From: Paenibacillus antarcticus
GTDB taxonomy: Bacteria; Bacillota; Bacilli; Paenibacillales; Paenibacillaceae
Reading direction: 5' to 3'
NCBI RefSeq assembly: GCF_001637225.1
Contig: NZ_LVJI01000001.1
Location: 434,001 to 498,000, forward strand
Length of the DNA: 64,000 nt
The stretch's first letter is position 1; each line of letters starts with the position of its first letter. Below the pieces are notes generated by a model. It did no database searches and had not been told where the DNA came from. It saw only the letters and a program-made list of their open reading frames with translations. Below are positions 51,541 to 60,678 of this stretch, one piece after another. The translations under genes were made by a program, and so were the position numbers.

Positions 51541-53088
51541 CTAGGCTATAGAGATTTCAGAGAGTGCACTGTTACACGCGGCAACATACGCTAATCCCCC
51601 AGCCATGACAATATCTTGATGAATGGCCGTACCCCGATAGGTCTTCCCTTCCCATTCCACCATGACGCAAGCCTCAGCATGTGCTTCTTCTCCAGTACTA
51701 AGAGAATGCAATTCCAAGTCACCAAAGACGATATCTGCCTCTATCCCTTGACTTATCGCTGTAATCAAAGCTTCCAATGGGCCTTTTCCGGTAGCCATAT
51801 GTGTAGATTCACGATCTTCATGAAGGTGGCGTAGCGTAACGGAAGCAACACGTTCTTCTGCACTACCCGATTGCACCTGAACTTCCCCGAGCTCAAAATT
51901 CTGCATCCTTTTACCTGTCGTCTGACTCACCATCTTCAACAACAGGTCATCACTGACAACTTTTAAACGGTCCGCTGTTTCTTTAAAGACACTGTACAGT
52001 ACTTCTAACTCTTCTTCTGTCATCTGCATCCCGTACCTTGCGATACGATCTTTCAGAGCATGTCGACCCGAATGTTTACCTAAGATGATCATGTCACGTG
52101 GAATACCTAGTGATTCGGGGTTCATAATTTCATACGTACTTCGATCCTTAAGCAGGCCATCTTGATGGATACCAGACTCATGCTGAAAGGCATTACGACC
52201 AACGATAGGCTTATTGAATGCCATTGGGAAATGCATAGCACTACTTACCGCCTTGGATGCTCCGTATAGCTTCTCCATCGCAATGCCTGTTGAGTAGTTC
52301 AGTACATCTTTTCTCACATCCAAAGCCATAACAAGCTCCTCTAGCGCACAATTCCCGGTTCTCTCTCCTACCCCGTTTACGGTTACTTCGATCTGAGATG
52401 CACCATTCTGAATAGCAGCAAGGCTATTCGCTACTGCAAGCCCCAAGTCATTGTGGCAGTGAGCGCTATAGAGAACGCTTGAGCCTCCTCTTGCGCCTTC
52501 ACGGACTTTACGGAACATATCCCCATACTCTTGTGGGAGTGCGTAACCAACGGTATCTGGGAGATTGATCATGGTTGCTCCTTCTTCAATCACTGCTTCT
52601 ATCATCTCAATGAGATCATCTATCCCTGTACGTGCTGCATCCATCGCTGTGAATTCAACCTGATCACTGAATTGCTTAGCATAAGCTGTCATCTCCCGGG
52701 CCTTAGCCACGGCTTCTTTACGGCTCATACGCAATTGGTACTTCAAGTGAATATCAGATGATGACAGAAAGAGGTGAATTCGGCGACGCTCAGCATCTCT
52801 TGTAGCACGAACTGCAGCATCAATATCTCCCTTCACCGCTCTAGCGAACCCACATATCTCTACTTGCTGGAACTGCCGTGAAATGGCCTCTACCGCAGCA
52901 AACTCCCCTGGACTAGAGATAGGAAATCCCGGTTCTAACACATCTACACCAAGCTCTACAAGCTTTGCTGCAAGCTGAATTTTCTGGTCTGGTTGAAGAC
53001 TTGCACCTGGTGCCTGTTCTCCATCACGTAGCGTTGTATCAAATATAATAATCTTTGGTCCAGTTGATATGTTTGTTATGTTAGTCAT
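51541..53088 (-). CDS. leuA: 2-isopropylmalate synthase
   Basis: 515 aa. IFDTTLRDGEQAPGAS (about residues 14-29), SAHCHNDLGLAVANS and FQHESGIHQDGLLK mark the HMGL-like barrel of LeuA; the C-terminal 120 residues (LGEVQVQSGSAEERVA; GKGPLEALITA) form the leucine-sensing domain. First step of leucine synthesis. GGAGG precedes the start. Two tandem Leu T-boxes upstream support LeuA over citramalate synthase. It is not followed by leuB/C/D here. Confidence 0.95.
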   Translation of the reverse strand: MTNITNISTGPKIIIFDTTLRDGEQAPGASLQPDQKIQLAAKLVELGVDVLEPGFPISSPGEFAAVEAISRQFQQVEICGFARAVKGDIDAAVRATRDAERRRIHLFLSSSDIHLKYQLRMSRKEAVAKAREMTAYAKQFSDQVEFTAMDAARTGIDDLIEMIEAVIEEGATMINLPDTVGYALPQEYGDMFRKVREGARGGSSVLYSAHCHNDLGLAVANSLAAIQNGASQIEVTVNGVGERTGNCALEELVMALDVRKDVLNYSTGIAMEKLYGASKAVSSAMHFPMAFNKPIVGRNAFQHESGIHQDGLLKDRSTYEIMNPESLGIPRDMIILGKHSGRHALKDRIARYGMQMTEEELEVLYSVFKETADRLKVVSDDLLLKMVSQTTGKRMQNFELGEVQVQSGSAEERVASVTLRHLHEDRESTHMATGKGPLEALITAISQGIEADIVFGDLELHSLSTGEEAHAEACVMVEWEGKTYRGTAIHQDIVMAGGLAYVAACNSALSEISIA

Positions 53089-53247
53089 TTTAAAAAACCT
53101 CCTGAAATATTTTTGGAGCGATGCTCCTTGAATTTACTACGAACAAAATTCTTATCGGAGGGATAGGCTCCCCTGTGTAATCACGTTTTCAAAAAATAGC
53201 ATCGTAAGCATAAAGCACTGCCTTCATTTTCTAAATCCCAGAGAACG

Positions 53248-53536
53248 AAAAAAAACCTGCCATCTCTTATTTATAAGAGACGACAGGTTTTCACCTTCCG
53301 CGGTACCACTCTTGTTGGCGCTATCTCGCTAAGCACCCCACTTTGTTCTTTACATACGGTTGCGCGACCGTACATAAAGAGATCCCTTTAACGGTGGACA
53401 ACCGAACTCGTGTACACTTCTTTACGAAGTTTCCACAAACTTAACTCCCGGGCGAGATTCAAAGGGGTCTGCCGCTGTGTCACACCAATTCCACAGCTCT
53501 CTGAAAGACATTGTCCTTTTACTACTCCCGATCATA
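53248..53536 (-). promoter_or_regulatory. leucine T-box riboswitch, proximal copy
   Basis: On the minus strand: GGGAGTAGTAA at the start, AGAGAGCTG apical motif, a specifier region GAATCTCG with the leucine codon CTC followed by a purine, the T-box AGAGTGGTACCGCGG (about 53298-53312), and a terminator (CCTGTCGTCTCTT against AAGAGATGGCAGG) ending in eight T. Uncharged tRNA-Leu would allow readthrough into leuA, 160 bases on. Confidence 0.88.
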
Positions 53537-53565
53537 GTTTGTGTTGATATATCAATTTGTGTATA

Positions 53566-53912
53566 CAAAAAAGCCCGTCATCTCTTAAATCAAGAGACGA
53601 CAGGCTGTTCACCCATTCGCGGTACCACTCTTGTTGTCCTTCCTACCCATGTAAACATAGGATTATGGGAAGAACCCCTCAAACGCCTTCAGCCAAAACT
53701 AACGTAAAGAAATGGACTAATGGCTTGCCCTCTTACGGAGGCTAACGTAACGGTATACTCCCCAGCGTGCACTTACCAGGCCTGTGACGACTCATTCCTC
53801 ACAGCATTCCACCGTTCCGCTCCCAAGCGAGTTCAGGTTCCTTCGTCTGCGTTGCACCAACCCGCAGCTCTCTAATATCCCGGATAACCTTACTACTCTT
53901 GTTCATCACGTT
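53566..53912 (-). promoter_or_regulatory. leucine T-box riboswitch, distal copy
   Basis: A second complete T-box upstream of the first: AGAGTAGTAA, AGAGAGCTGCGGGTTGGTG, specifier GAACTCGC (CTC, leucine), T-box AGTGGTACCGCG (about 53618-53632) and terminator (GTCGTCTCTTG against AAGAGATGAC) followed by TTTTTT (53567-53572). Both copies carry the same codon, so leuA expression must pass two leucine checks. Confidence 0.87.
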
Positions 53913-54013
53913 TATCACAATCTGAAATTTAAATTGATTATATCTACCCTAAATACAATTGTCAATAAGCGAATGCCCACATGACTCTTATCCCAATGAA
54001 TGTATACCCTCAT

Positions 54014-55069
54014 TTAATCTAGGCTATTACTACCCCAAGCTTCCAAAGAAAGTTGTGGATCTGCCTTCATATCAAGGGATGTGAAATATTGTTCACGCCA
54101 CTTAAGATAGGCTGCAGCACCGATCATTGCAGCATTATCAGTACAATAGTCAAATGGAGGAATAGAGAGATCTATCCCTTCTTTATCACATTGTCGACTA
54201 AGTTCTGCTCGTAGTCCACGGTTAGCAGCAACACCACCACACAACAGAAGTTGCTTCACATCATAGGCTTTCACAGCACGTATCGCTTTGGTCACAAGGA
54301 CCTCCACGACTGATTCTTGGAACCCACGGGCAATAGCAGCCGGATTCATTTCATCTCCACGCATTTTACGCTGATTAATAACGTTCAATACCGCTGACTT
54401 CAAGCCACTGAAGCTGAAATCATAAGATCCTGGTTCTAACCATGCACGGGGAAGAACAATAGACTCCTCTGACTCCAAAGCCATCTTATCGACATGCGGT
54501 CCTCCAGGGTAAGGGAAACCAAGTGATCGTGCCACTTTATCATAAGCTTCCCCTACAGCATCATCCCTCGTACGTCCGATCACTTCGAACTGACCTTCTT
54601 GCTTCATATATACAAGCTCAGTATGACCACCAGATACCACTAATACCATACATGGATAATGAATTTCTCCAACTAATCGGTTAGCATAAATATGTCCTGC
54701 GATATGATGTGTACCAATCAAAGGCTTAGCTAAAGCCACAGAGAGACTTTTCGCAGCTACAACACCTACTAATAGGGCACCTACAAGTCCAGGACCCTGC
54801 GTTACTGCAATTGCAGACAAATCACTCATTGTGATTCCTGAAGCAGCTACGGCTTCATCAAGCATGAGGGTAATATTCTCAACATGCTTACGTGAGGCAA
54901 CCTCTGGTACCACTCCGCCGAAAGCTTTATGTGTCTCAATCTGGCTTGCAATCAGATTGGACATGACTTCATGTCCATCTTTCACGATAGCTACAGCCGT
55001 TTCATCACAGCTTGTCTCAATCGCCAAAATATAACAGGGTTGTTCTTCTTCAATCTTGTGTTCACTCAT
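54014..55069 (-). CDS. tsaD: tRNA threonylcarbamoyladenosine transferase TsaD
   Basis: 351 aa. [30 protein letters not shown] (metal-binding HxxxH partner in [12 protein letters not shown]), [14 protein letters not shown] and [17 protein letters not shown] are the ASKHA core motifs. It adds threonylcarbamoyl to A37 of ANN-reading tRNAs with TsaB and TsaE encoded upstream. Overlaps rimI by a few bases. Confidence 0.97.
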   Translation of the reverse strand: MSEHKIEEEQPCYILAIETSCDETAVAIVKDGHEVMSNLIASQIETHKAFGGVVPEVASRKHVENITLMLDEAVAASGITMSDLSAIAVTQGPGLVGALLVGVVAAKSLSVALAKPLIGTHHIAGHIYANRLVGEIHYPCMVLVVSGGHTELVYMKQEGQFEVIGRTRDDAVGEAYDKVARSLGFPYPGGPHVDKMALESEESIVLPRAWLEPGSYDFSFSGLKSAVLNVINQRKMRGDEMNPAAIARGFQESVVEVLVTKAIRAVKAYDVKQLLLCGGVAANRGLRAELSRQCDKEGIDLSIPPFDYCTDNAAMIGAAAYLKWREQYFTSLDMKADPQLSLEAWGSNSLD

Positions 55070-55583
55070 CAATCTCTACGCTTCCTTCCCTACTTCCGTA
55101 CTCCTCGTATTGTGGCAAATCTGCCCACATGATCATAGCATCCTCATGATTGTCTGAATAATAACCTTTACGGAGTCCTGCCGATACAAATCCCTTTTTC
55201 TCATACAATCTTTGGGCAATGGTATTTGACACACGTACTTCCAATGTCATCCGAATCATTCCCATATTAGCAGCCGTCTCTATCAATTCGTCCAAAAGAC
55301 GCTCACCTAATTTGCGTCCACGATATGCCTTCAATATAGCAATATTCGTCACATGTGCTTCATCAACAATCGTCCACATACCCGCATATCCAATAGGTTT
55401 CCCATCGTTCTCCATAACCAAATAACGTGCAAAGAGATTGTTCATTAATTCGTTACGAAAAGCTGTATCTGACCACGGTAGTGTAAATGCCTCATGTTCA
55501 ATGACCATCACATTAGGGATATCATCTATTGTCATGAGACGAAACGAGAATTCTGCTTGTGCTTCATTGTTCCTCTGTTCCAT
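55062..55583 (-). CDS. rimI: ribosomal-protein-alanine acetyltransferase RimI
   Basis: About 173 aa from the ATG at 55583; an in-frame GTG at 55592 is also possible. [17 protein letters not shown], then [20 protein letters not shown] (acetyl-CoA site) and [13 protein letters not shown] [14 protein letters not shown]-terminal acetyltransferase of ribosomal protein S18 type, usual partner of tsaB-tsaD in this operon. Confidence 0.93.
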   Translation of the reverse strand: MEQRNNEAQAEFSFRLMTIDDIPNVMVIEHEAFTLPWSDTAFRNELMNNLFARYLVMENDGKPIGYAGMWTIVDEAHVTNIAILKAYRGRKLGERLLDELIETAANMGMIRMTLEVRVSNTIAQRLYEKKGFVSAGLRKGYYSDNHEDAMIMWADLPQYEEYGSREGSVEIDE

Positions 55584-55602
55584 TAACTTCACCTAACTCC
55601 CT

Positions 55603-56403
55603 TCATGGTTTGCGAAGGAGATTGGCTTCCGCCTCAGCAAGCTGGGTATAATTTGGTACCAGTGAATGCATATCATCTTGTTCGCCAGCAAGAAATTTCT
55701 CCGTCCCTAACATCCCAACGTATCGGCCCTCTAAATCGTATGAAACGATATGAAGAGGAAGCGTATCGCCTAGACGTGTACTAAGTCGTTCAGCCGCCTC
55801 TTTATGTAGATTAACGTCCCCTACAAACCAGATAGCATGTGGCTTCTCTTCCTTAGAGGTAGCTTCAATTCGCTGTGCTAACTCTTCTGTCCATTTCTCC
55901 ATTAGGCGGATAGCATCTTGCTCAATACGATTCGGCGCATTTAATTCAGATGAACTAAACAGTGCTGTATACACTTGACCACGTCTAGCATCAATAAGAG
56001 GAACAATCCAAGTGATCTGGTCTGATCCGATCCTTTCCTCTTGAGCATTTATCGCATGAATAAAGCCACCATATGCTAATGAATGAAGCGTTGATATGCC
56101 TACGACCGGAACATTCCATGCCCAAGCCAATGTCTTCGCTGCTGTAACGGCAATACGAGTGCCCGTATAAGATCCTGGACCGACGCCTACTGCAATACCT
56201 TGCACATCTGTATTTAATGTAGAAGAAGCTTTCAGTACCTCTTCTACGATCGAGAGAATACGAATGGAGTGATTTCGTTCGCCAAATTCATTGATCTCGT
56301 GTAGTACCTTGCCATTATCCATAATAGCTACAGATAATGACGTTGTGGATGTATCCAATGCCAAAATCCGTTGCAAGGACTCTGACTTCTGTGGTTTGTT
56401 CAT
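55603..56403 (-). CDS. tsaB: tRNA threonylcarbamoyladenosine protein TsaB
   Basis: 266 aa. ILALDTSTTSLSVAIMDNG at the start, GIAVGVGPGSYTGTRIAV (about residues 70-87) and VPLIDARRGQVYTALF. It is the regulatory partner of TsaD. Overlaps tsaE by 4 bases. Confidence 0.95.
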   Translation of the reverse strand: MNKPQKSESLQRILALDTSTTSLSVAIMDNGKVLHEINEFGERNHSIRILSIVEEVLKASSTLNTDVQGIAVGVGPGSYTGTRIAVTAAKTLAWAWNVPVVGISTLHSLAYGGFIHAINAQEERIGSDQITWIVPLIDARRGQVYTALFSSSELNAPNRIEQDAIRLMEKWTEELAQRIEATSKEEKPHAIWFVGDVNLHKEAAERLSTRLGDTLPLHIVSYDLEGRYVGMLGTEKFLAGEQDDMHSLVPNYTQLAEAEANLLRKP

Positions 56404-56894
56404 GATTTAAAGACTCCATTCTTATTCAGGTTACAACACCATTCCTCATAGGGACTTCCAAAACCTCGGATCGTAATCTTACGTTGATCAATACCCATGG
56501 TCTCCATAAATAAATGTAAATGAGGTTCTGGTAGGAGATCACTTATGATCTGGGACCATTCTACCAAACATACACCTTCACCATAGAAATACTCGTCCAG
56601 CCCAAGCTCATCCGCTTCATCTATAGAAAGGCGATAAACATCCATATGATAAAAAGGTACTCTACCTTCATATTCTTTAATAATTGTAAACGTAGGACTG
56701 TTCACGATCCCTTTCACACCTAAATGCTTAGCGAATAGTTGTGAGAAAGCCGTCTTCCCAGCACCTAAGTCACCATCAAGTCCGATCACAGTACCAGCTA
56801 TTGCAGCATCAGCAAGCCAAGCCGCCAGCGCTTCCGTATCCTGTAAATGATTAGAAGTATATATGTATTGCTCTTTACCATGACTCATTTCCAA
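56400..56894 (-). CDS. tsaE: tRNA threonylcarbamoyladenosine ATPase TsaE
   Basis: 164 aa from a TTG at 56894 (AAAGGTGGG at good distance). Walker A GLDGDLGAGKTAFSQLF, NSPTFTIIKEYEG and YHMDVYRLSIDEADELG are TsaE motifs. It recharges the TsaBD complex. First gene of the tsaE-tsaB-rimI-tsaD operon. Confidence 0.95.
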   Translation of the reverse strand: MEMSHGKEQYIYTSNHLQDTEALAAWLADAAIAGTVIGLDGDLGAGKTAFSQLFAKHLGVKGIVNSPTFTIIKEYEGRVPFYHMDVYRLSIDEADELGLDEYFYGEGVCLVEWSQIISDLLPEPHLHLFMETMGIDQRKITIRGFGSPYEEWCCNLNKNGVFKS

Positions 56895-57078
56895 TATAAA
56901 CCCACCTTTACGGCCATTTCCATCATAACTTGACCTTTATTATATCGGTCAATACAAAGACCCGCAAGAAGCGACAACTTCTATCCTATATCAGAAAGAG
57001 CCTCCATAACACAGATTGTAGAATATACTCATTCCCTTCATTCCATAATATGTATAATTTTTAAATTTATAAAATTAC

Positions 57079-57117
57079 AAAAAAAGATTCAATCCGCTAT
57101 TTAATCACGGATTGAAC
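57079..57117 (-). terminator. terminator of sspH
   Basis: TTCAATCCG and CGGATTGAA pair around an 11-base loop, followed by TCTTTTTTT on the minus strand. Confidence 0.7.
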
Positions 57118-57159
57118 CTCTTTGAAGAGTGTACGAATATTTAAATTTCAAATTTACGG

Positions 57160-57345
57160 TTAATGTCCCTCTTCATGGAGACGATCCACACTCACTGTAT
57201 GCGTATTGGTCGGACGTGACCCTAACTGAACGGTAGCCATCCCATTCGCTTCATCCACTTGCTCAATCCATACCGGCTTACCATCTAATTTTACAGCATA
57301 ATTCTCTTTATCATTAAAAATATCAACCGCTCTTCTGATATCCAT
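57160..57345 (-). CDS. sspH: small acid-soluble spore protein H
   Basis: 61 aa. MDIRRAVDIFNDKENYAV, then GKPVWIEQVDEANGMATVQL matches the SASP H family, spore-core proteins made under the forespore sigma factor. AAAAGGAGC precedes it. The presence shows an endospore former. Confidence 0.9.
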   Translation of the reverse strand: MDIRRAVDIFNDKENYAVKLDGKPVWIEQVDEANGMATVQLGSRPTNTHTVSVDRLHEEGH

Positions 57346-57378
57346 TTATTATTGCTCCTTTTCACTTCCATAGTCAGA

Positions 57379-57609
57379 TCAACCCAGATCATCCGTATTT
57401 ACAAACTCGTCCTCCCGATCCATATACAACTTTTCTTGTGGGATATCACCAATATATCCATTAGATATCGTAACCTGTCCACCACCTAGACCCTCATTCA
57501 CCATACGATCTACATCCATTAGATAAGCTTCTTCATCATTGTCCGTCTCAGGAGCTGTAACGTTGTTCCAATCAACGGTGTTTGCATCAATTTTATCTTG
57601 ATCGACCAT
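57379..57609 (-). CDS. acidic 76-aa protein, unknown
   Basis: Strongly acidic: DWNNVTAPETDNDEEAYLMD, a glycine run LGGGQVTISNGYIG, then MDREDEFVNTDDLG. CAGGAGGAAG precedes the start. It sits between sspH and the divergent ku gene, so a spore role is plausible but not shown. Confidence 0.6.
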   Translation of the reverse strand: MVDQDKIDANTVDWNNVTAPETDNDEEAYLMDVDRMVNEGLGGGQVTISNGYIGDIPQEKLYMDREDEFVNTDDLG

Positions 57610-57798
57610 GACTTATCACTTCCTCCTGTGTAGTTCAAGATGCTTTCCTGACTGGCCTTTTTAAATATGCCCCTCAGTCTATCCTGTCATGCATAGGTAC
57701 ATAGGCATTAGATTGTTTCAGCTAAAACAAACGTAAGTTGGACATACTACCTGTTAACTCAGCAAGAAATTTAAGCACAGTAAAAGGAGCTGTTATTC

Positions 57799-58695
57799 AT
57801 GCATACCGTATGGAAAGGTGCCATCAGTTTCGGATTAGTTCACGTCCCTGTCAAAATGTTCTCAGCAACAGAAGATAAGGATATTTCAATGCGATATGTC
57901 CATAAAGTATGCGGAAGCCCACTTTCATACGTTAGAAAATGTCCTGTATGTGAGAAAGAAGTGGAGTGGGAGGAAATATCCAAGGGATATGAATATGAGA
58001 AGGGTAAATTTGTGTTATTTGAGAAAGAAGAACTTGAGCAATTATCCGATCAAAACAATAAAAATATTACCATTTTAGATTTCGTGGATTTGAATGAAAT
58101 TGATCCTATTTATTTTCAAAAAACGTATTATTTATCTCCAGATCAAGCAGGTTCTAATGCCTATATGCTTCTTATGGAAGCCATGCGTCAATCCGGTAAA
58201 ATAGGTATCGCTAAGATCTCCATCCGGTCTAAGAGTAGCTTAGCCGCCATTCGTGTACTCGATAAATGTTTAGCCATTGAAACGATCTTTTATCCCGATG
58301 AGATTCGCCCGGTCTCTCAAGTACCTAATCTCCCCGAAACGGCTATTGTAAATGATAAGGAAATGGATATGGCTAAAATGCTTATTGAACAGCTCTCAAC
58401 CCCATTCGATCCCGAGAAATACACTGATGATTATCGCGTAGCGTTGCTCCAACTTATTCAGAATAAAGTCTCCGGCGAAGAAGTTAAAATTGCCCCAGCT
58501 CGACAAGAGACCAATGTCATTGACCTCATGGCAGCACTTCAAGCAAGTATCGAAGCCGTGAAACCCATGGTCACAGATGCCGGTAAACCTAAGCGGAAAC
58601 GAAGTGGAAGCACAAAAGTGGAAGGTGCAGGCGTTGAAAGTAGCATCAAGCCCAAGCCACGTGCCCCTTCTAAGAACAAAAAGACGGTATCTTAG
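57799..58695 (+). CDS. ku: Ku end-joining protein
   Basis: 298 aa. MHTVWKGAISFGLVHVPVKM, then a zinc knuckle CGSPLSYVRKCPVCEKEV and YYLSPDQAGSNAYMLLMEAM are Ku signatures; a lysine/serine/proline-rich tail (KRKRSGS; RAPSKNKKT) binds DNA. Ku holds broken ends for NHEJ with LigD, encoded 25 bases downstream. AAAGGAG precedes the start. Confidence 0.95.
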   Translation: MHTVWKGAISFGLVHVPVKMFSATEDKDISMRYVHKVCGSPLSYVRKCPVCEKEVEWEEISKGYEYEKGKFVLFEKEELEQLSDQNNKNITILDFVDLNEIDPIYFQKTYYLSPDQAGSNAYMLLMEAMRQSGKIGIAKISIRSKSSLAAIRVLDKCLAIETIFYPDEIRPVSQVPNLPETAIVNDKEMDMAKMLIEQLSTPFDPEKYTDDYRVALLQLIQNKVSGEEVKIAPARQETNVIDLMAALQASIEAVKPMVTDAGKPKRKRSGSTKVEGAGVESSIKPKPRAPSKNKKTVS

Positions 58696-58720
58696 ACCAA
58701 GAAGAGAGGGTTATTGAACC

Positions 58721-59614
58721 ATGTCATCTGCTCGCCTTAAAGGAAGTATTATCGTGGAAGGTCAGCAGATCGCTGTATCCAACCCCGACAAACTACTATG
58801 GCCCGAAATGGGAATTACCAAGGCGATTTATTTGCAAAAGCTTGCATTTCTTGCTCCTTACTTACTTCCTTACTGTAGAGACCGTCTGTTGACGACGATC
58901 CGATATCCCAATGGTGTGAATGGGGACTTTTTCTATCAAAAGAATGCGCCTTCCCCGCTACCACCTTATGTATCCACAGTTACACATGATGATATTTCGT
59001 ATATTGTGCTTCATGGGTTACCTGATCTTCTCTGGCTTGGAAATTTAGCAGCATTGGAATTCCATCCCTCTCTTCATTATGCTCATAGTGATCTACCTTG
59101 TGAGTGGATGATTGATCTAGATCCGTCACTTGAAATCGAGCCACGAATCATGGAAGCGACAGCACTCGTAGGTGAGGTTCTTTCCTCATTAGGAATACGG
59201 TCAACTCCCAAGACATCTGGAGCAACCGGTGTTCAGATTATCATCCCTGTGGAAGAAGGAATCACTTTCGACAATCTACGGAAGATTGGGCATTTCGTGG
59301 GACGTTATGTTGAGGAGCGCCATCCCGAGCTATTCACGCTAGAAAGGCTGAAGAAACATAGAGGGGATAAAATATACTTTGATTATCTACAGCATTATGC
59401 AGGAAAAACATTGGCAGCTCCTTATACTCCCCGTGCTAGACCACACGCTACAGTGTCTACACCTCTAACTTGGGAGGAAGTCCATAACAATGTCTCTCCG
59501 ATAGACTTTCATCTATTGAATATTGAAGCAAGGCTAAGGGAACAAGGGGATCTACTTCGTCTTATCCCTCCACAATCTCTTCAGCACATACTGCATCATT
59601 TAAAGCACAGATAA
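58721..59614 (+). CDS. LigD-type primase-polymerase domain protein
   Basis: 297 aa. LLWPEMGITKAIYLQKLA, FFYQKNAPSPLPPYV, then the catalytic WMIDLDPSLE (about residues 127-136) and KTSGATGVQIIIPV. This is the LigD polymerase domain alone; no ligase or phosphoesterase domain is fused. It fills gaps at Ku-held ends; the ligase must be encoded elsewhere. Followed by a strong terminator. Confidence 0.93.
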   Translation: MSSARLKGSIIVEGQQIAVSNPDKLLWPEMGITKAIYLQKLAFLAPYLLPYCRDRLLTTIRYPNGVNGDFFYQKNAPSPLPPYVSTVTHDDISYIVLHGLPDLLWLGNLAALEFHPSLHYAHSDLPCEWMIDLDPSLEIEPRIMEATALVGEVLSSLGIRSTPKTSGATGVQIIIPVEEGITFDNLRKIGHFVGRYVEERHPELFTLERLKKHRGDKIYFDYLQHYAGKTLAAPYTPRARPHATVSTPLTWEEVHNNVSPIDFHLLNIEARLREQGDLLRLIPPQSLQHILHHLKHR

Positions 59615-59642
59615 GCCCGGAGAGAAACACTCCGGGCTTATC
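59610..59642. terminator. bidirectional terminator between ligD and yitT-like genes
   Basis: A 13-pair perfect stem (59610-59622 against 59630-59642, core AAGCCCGGAG) with a seven-base loop. The polymerase-gene stop lies inside it. Confidence 0.75.
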
Positions 59643-59670
59643 ACCTATATATATGTCATTAATTTTAGAT

Positions 59671-60585
59671 TTAATGGATTGCTTTCTTCTTAAAGCGTCC
59701 GCCTTTGACATCATGAATGTTACCGATCGCTATAAAGGCATCTTTATCCCAATCTGCAACAATCGTCTTCAATTTGGCTTCCTCAAGTCGAGTAATAACA
59801 ACGAAGATAACCTTCTTATTCTCACCAGAATAGGATCCTTCACCTTCGAGATACGTTACACCACGTCCAAGCCGTTGTGTTAAGGCGTCACCGATATCTC
59901 TATATTGTTCACTAATGATCCAGACTGATTTCGATTGATCCATACCTTCATTGGTAACGTCAATCAATTTGAAAGCAATATAATACGCTATTAAGGAATA
60001 CATGGCATGGTCCCATCCAAAGACGAACCCCGCACTACTAAGTATGAAGAGATTTATAAACATAACAACTTCCCCAACTGAGAAGGGAGACTTCTTACTC
60101 AAAAGAATAGCAACAATTTCTGTCCCATCTGTTGATCCACCTGCACGAATGACAAGCCCTACCCCAACTCCAAGGATAACACCACCAAATACAGCTCCAA
60201 GAAGGGGGTCAGTCGTAAGTGGGGCAACTGGATGTAAGAAATAAGTTCCTACTGACATTACGATAATAGAGAACAATGTAGACAAGGCGAACGTTTTACC
60301 AATTTGCTTGTAGCCAAGGAATAGAAAAGGAAGGTTAAACAGGGTAAGAAATATCCCTAGAGGTAATTCCGAAAAGTGTGAACCCATAATGGATATCCCT
60401 GTTATTCCTCCATCAATGATTCTATTTGGTACTAGAAAAATTTCTAGTGCCACGGAGACAAACAGCGCTCCAATAATCATCATAACCACTCGGAGTAACT
60501 GAACTGACTTCAAAACTGGTGCTTTGGGTGGAAAATTTGGTATCTTCACAATATCATCATCAATAATGTTTGTACTTTTACTCAC
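59671..60585 (-). CDS. YitT-family membrane protein
   Basis: 304 aa from the GTG at 60585 (AGGGGGAG upstream). Five to six membrane segments at about 30-190 (DUF161: GALFVSVALEIFLVPNRI; GGSTDGTEIVAILLSKK) and a cytoplasmic DUF2179 domain (SVWIISEQYRDIGDAL; GEGSYSGENKKVIFVVITR). Function unclear in the family; members are common in Bacilli. Confidence 0.85.
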   Translation of the reverse strand: MSKSTNIIDDDIVKIPNFPPKAPVLKSVQLLRVVMMIIGALFVSVALEIFLVPNRIIDGGITGISIMGSHFSELPLGIFLTLFNLPFLFLGYKQIGKTFALSTLFSIIVMSVGTYFLHPVAPLTTDPLLGAVFGGVILGVGVGLVIRAGGSTDGTEIVAILLSKKSPFSVGEVVMFINLFILSSAGFVFGWDHAMYSLIAYYIAFKLIDVTNEGMDQSKSVWIISEQYRDIGDALTQRLGRGVTYLEGEGSYSGENKKVIFVVITRLEEAKLKTIVADWDKDAFIAIGNIHDVKGGRFKKKAIH

Positions 60586-60678
60586 AAAACTCCCCCTATT
60601 CAATTAATCCATGTTTCGTCTATGTTTTATATTATACCATAGAGTTTATTATGAATAATAAAAAGGAGGATTTTTTTT

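Noticed and set aside
53477-53984. Short plus-strand frames over the T-boxes
   Set aside because: They are antisense to two well-formed riboswitches.
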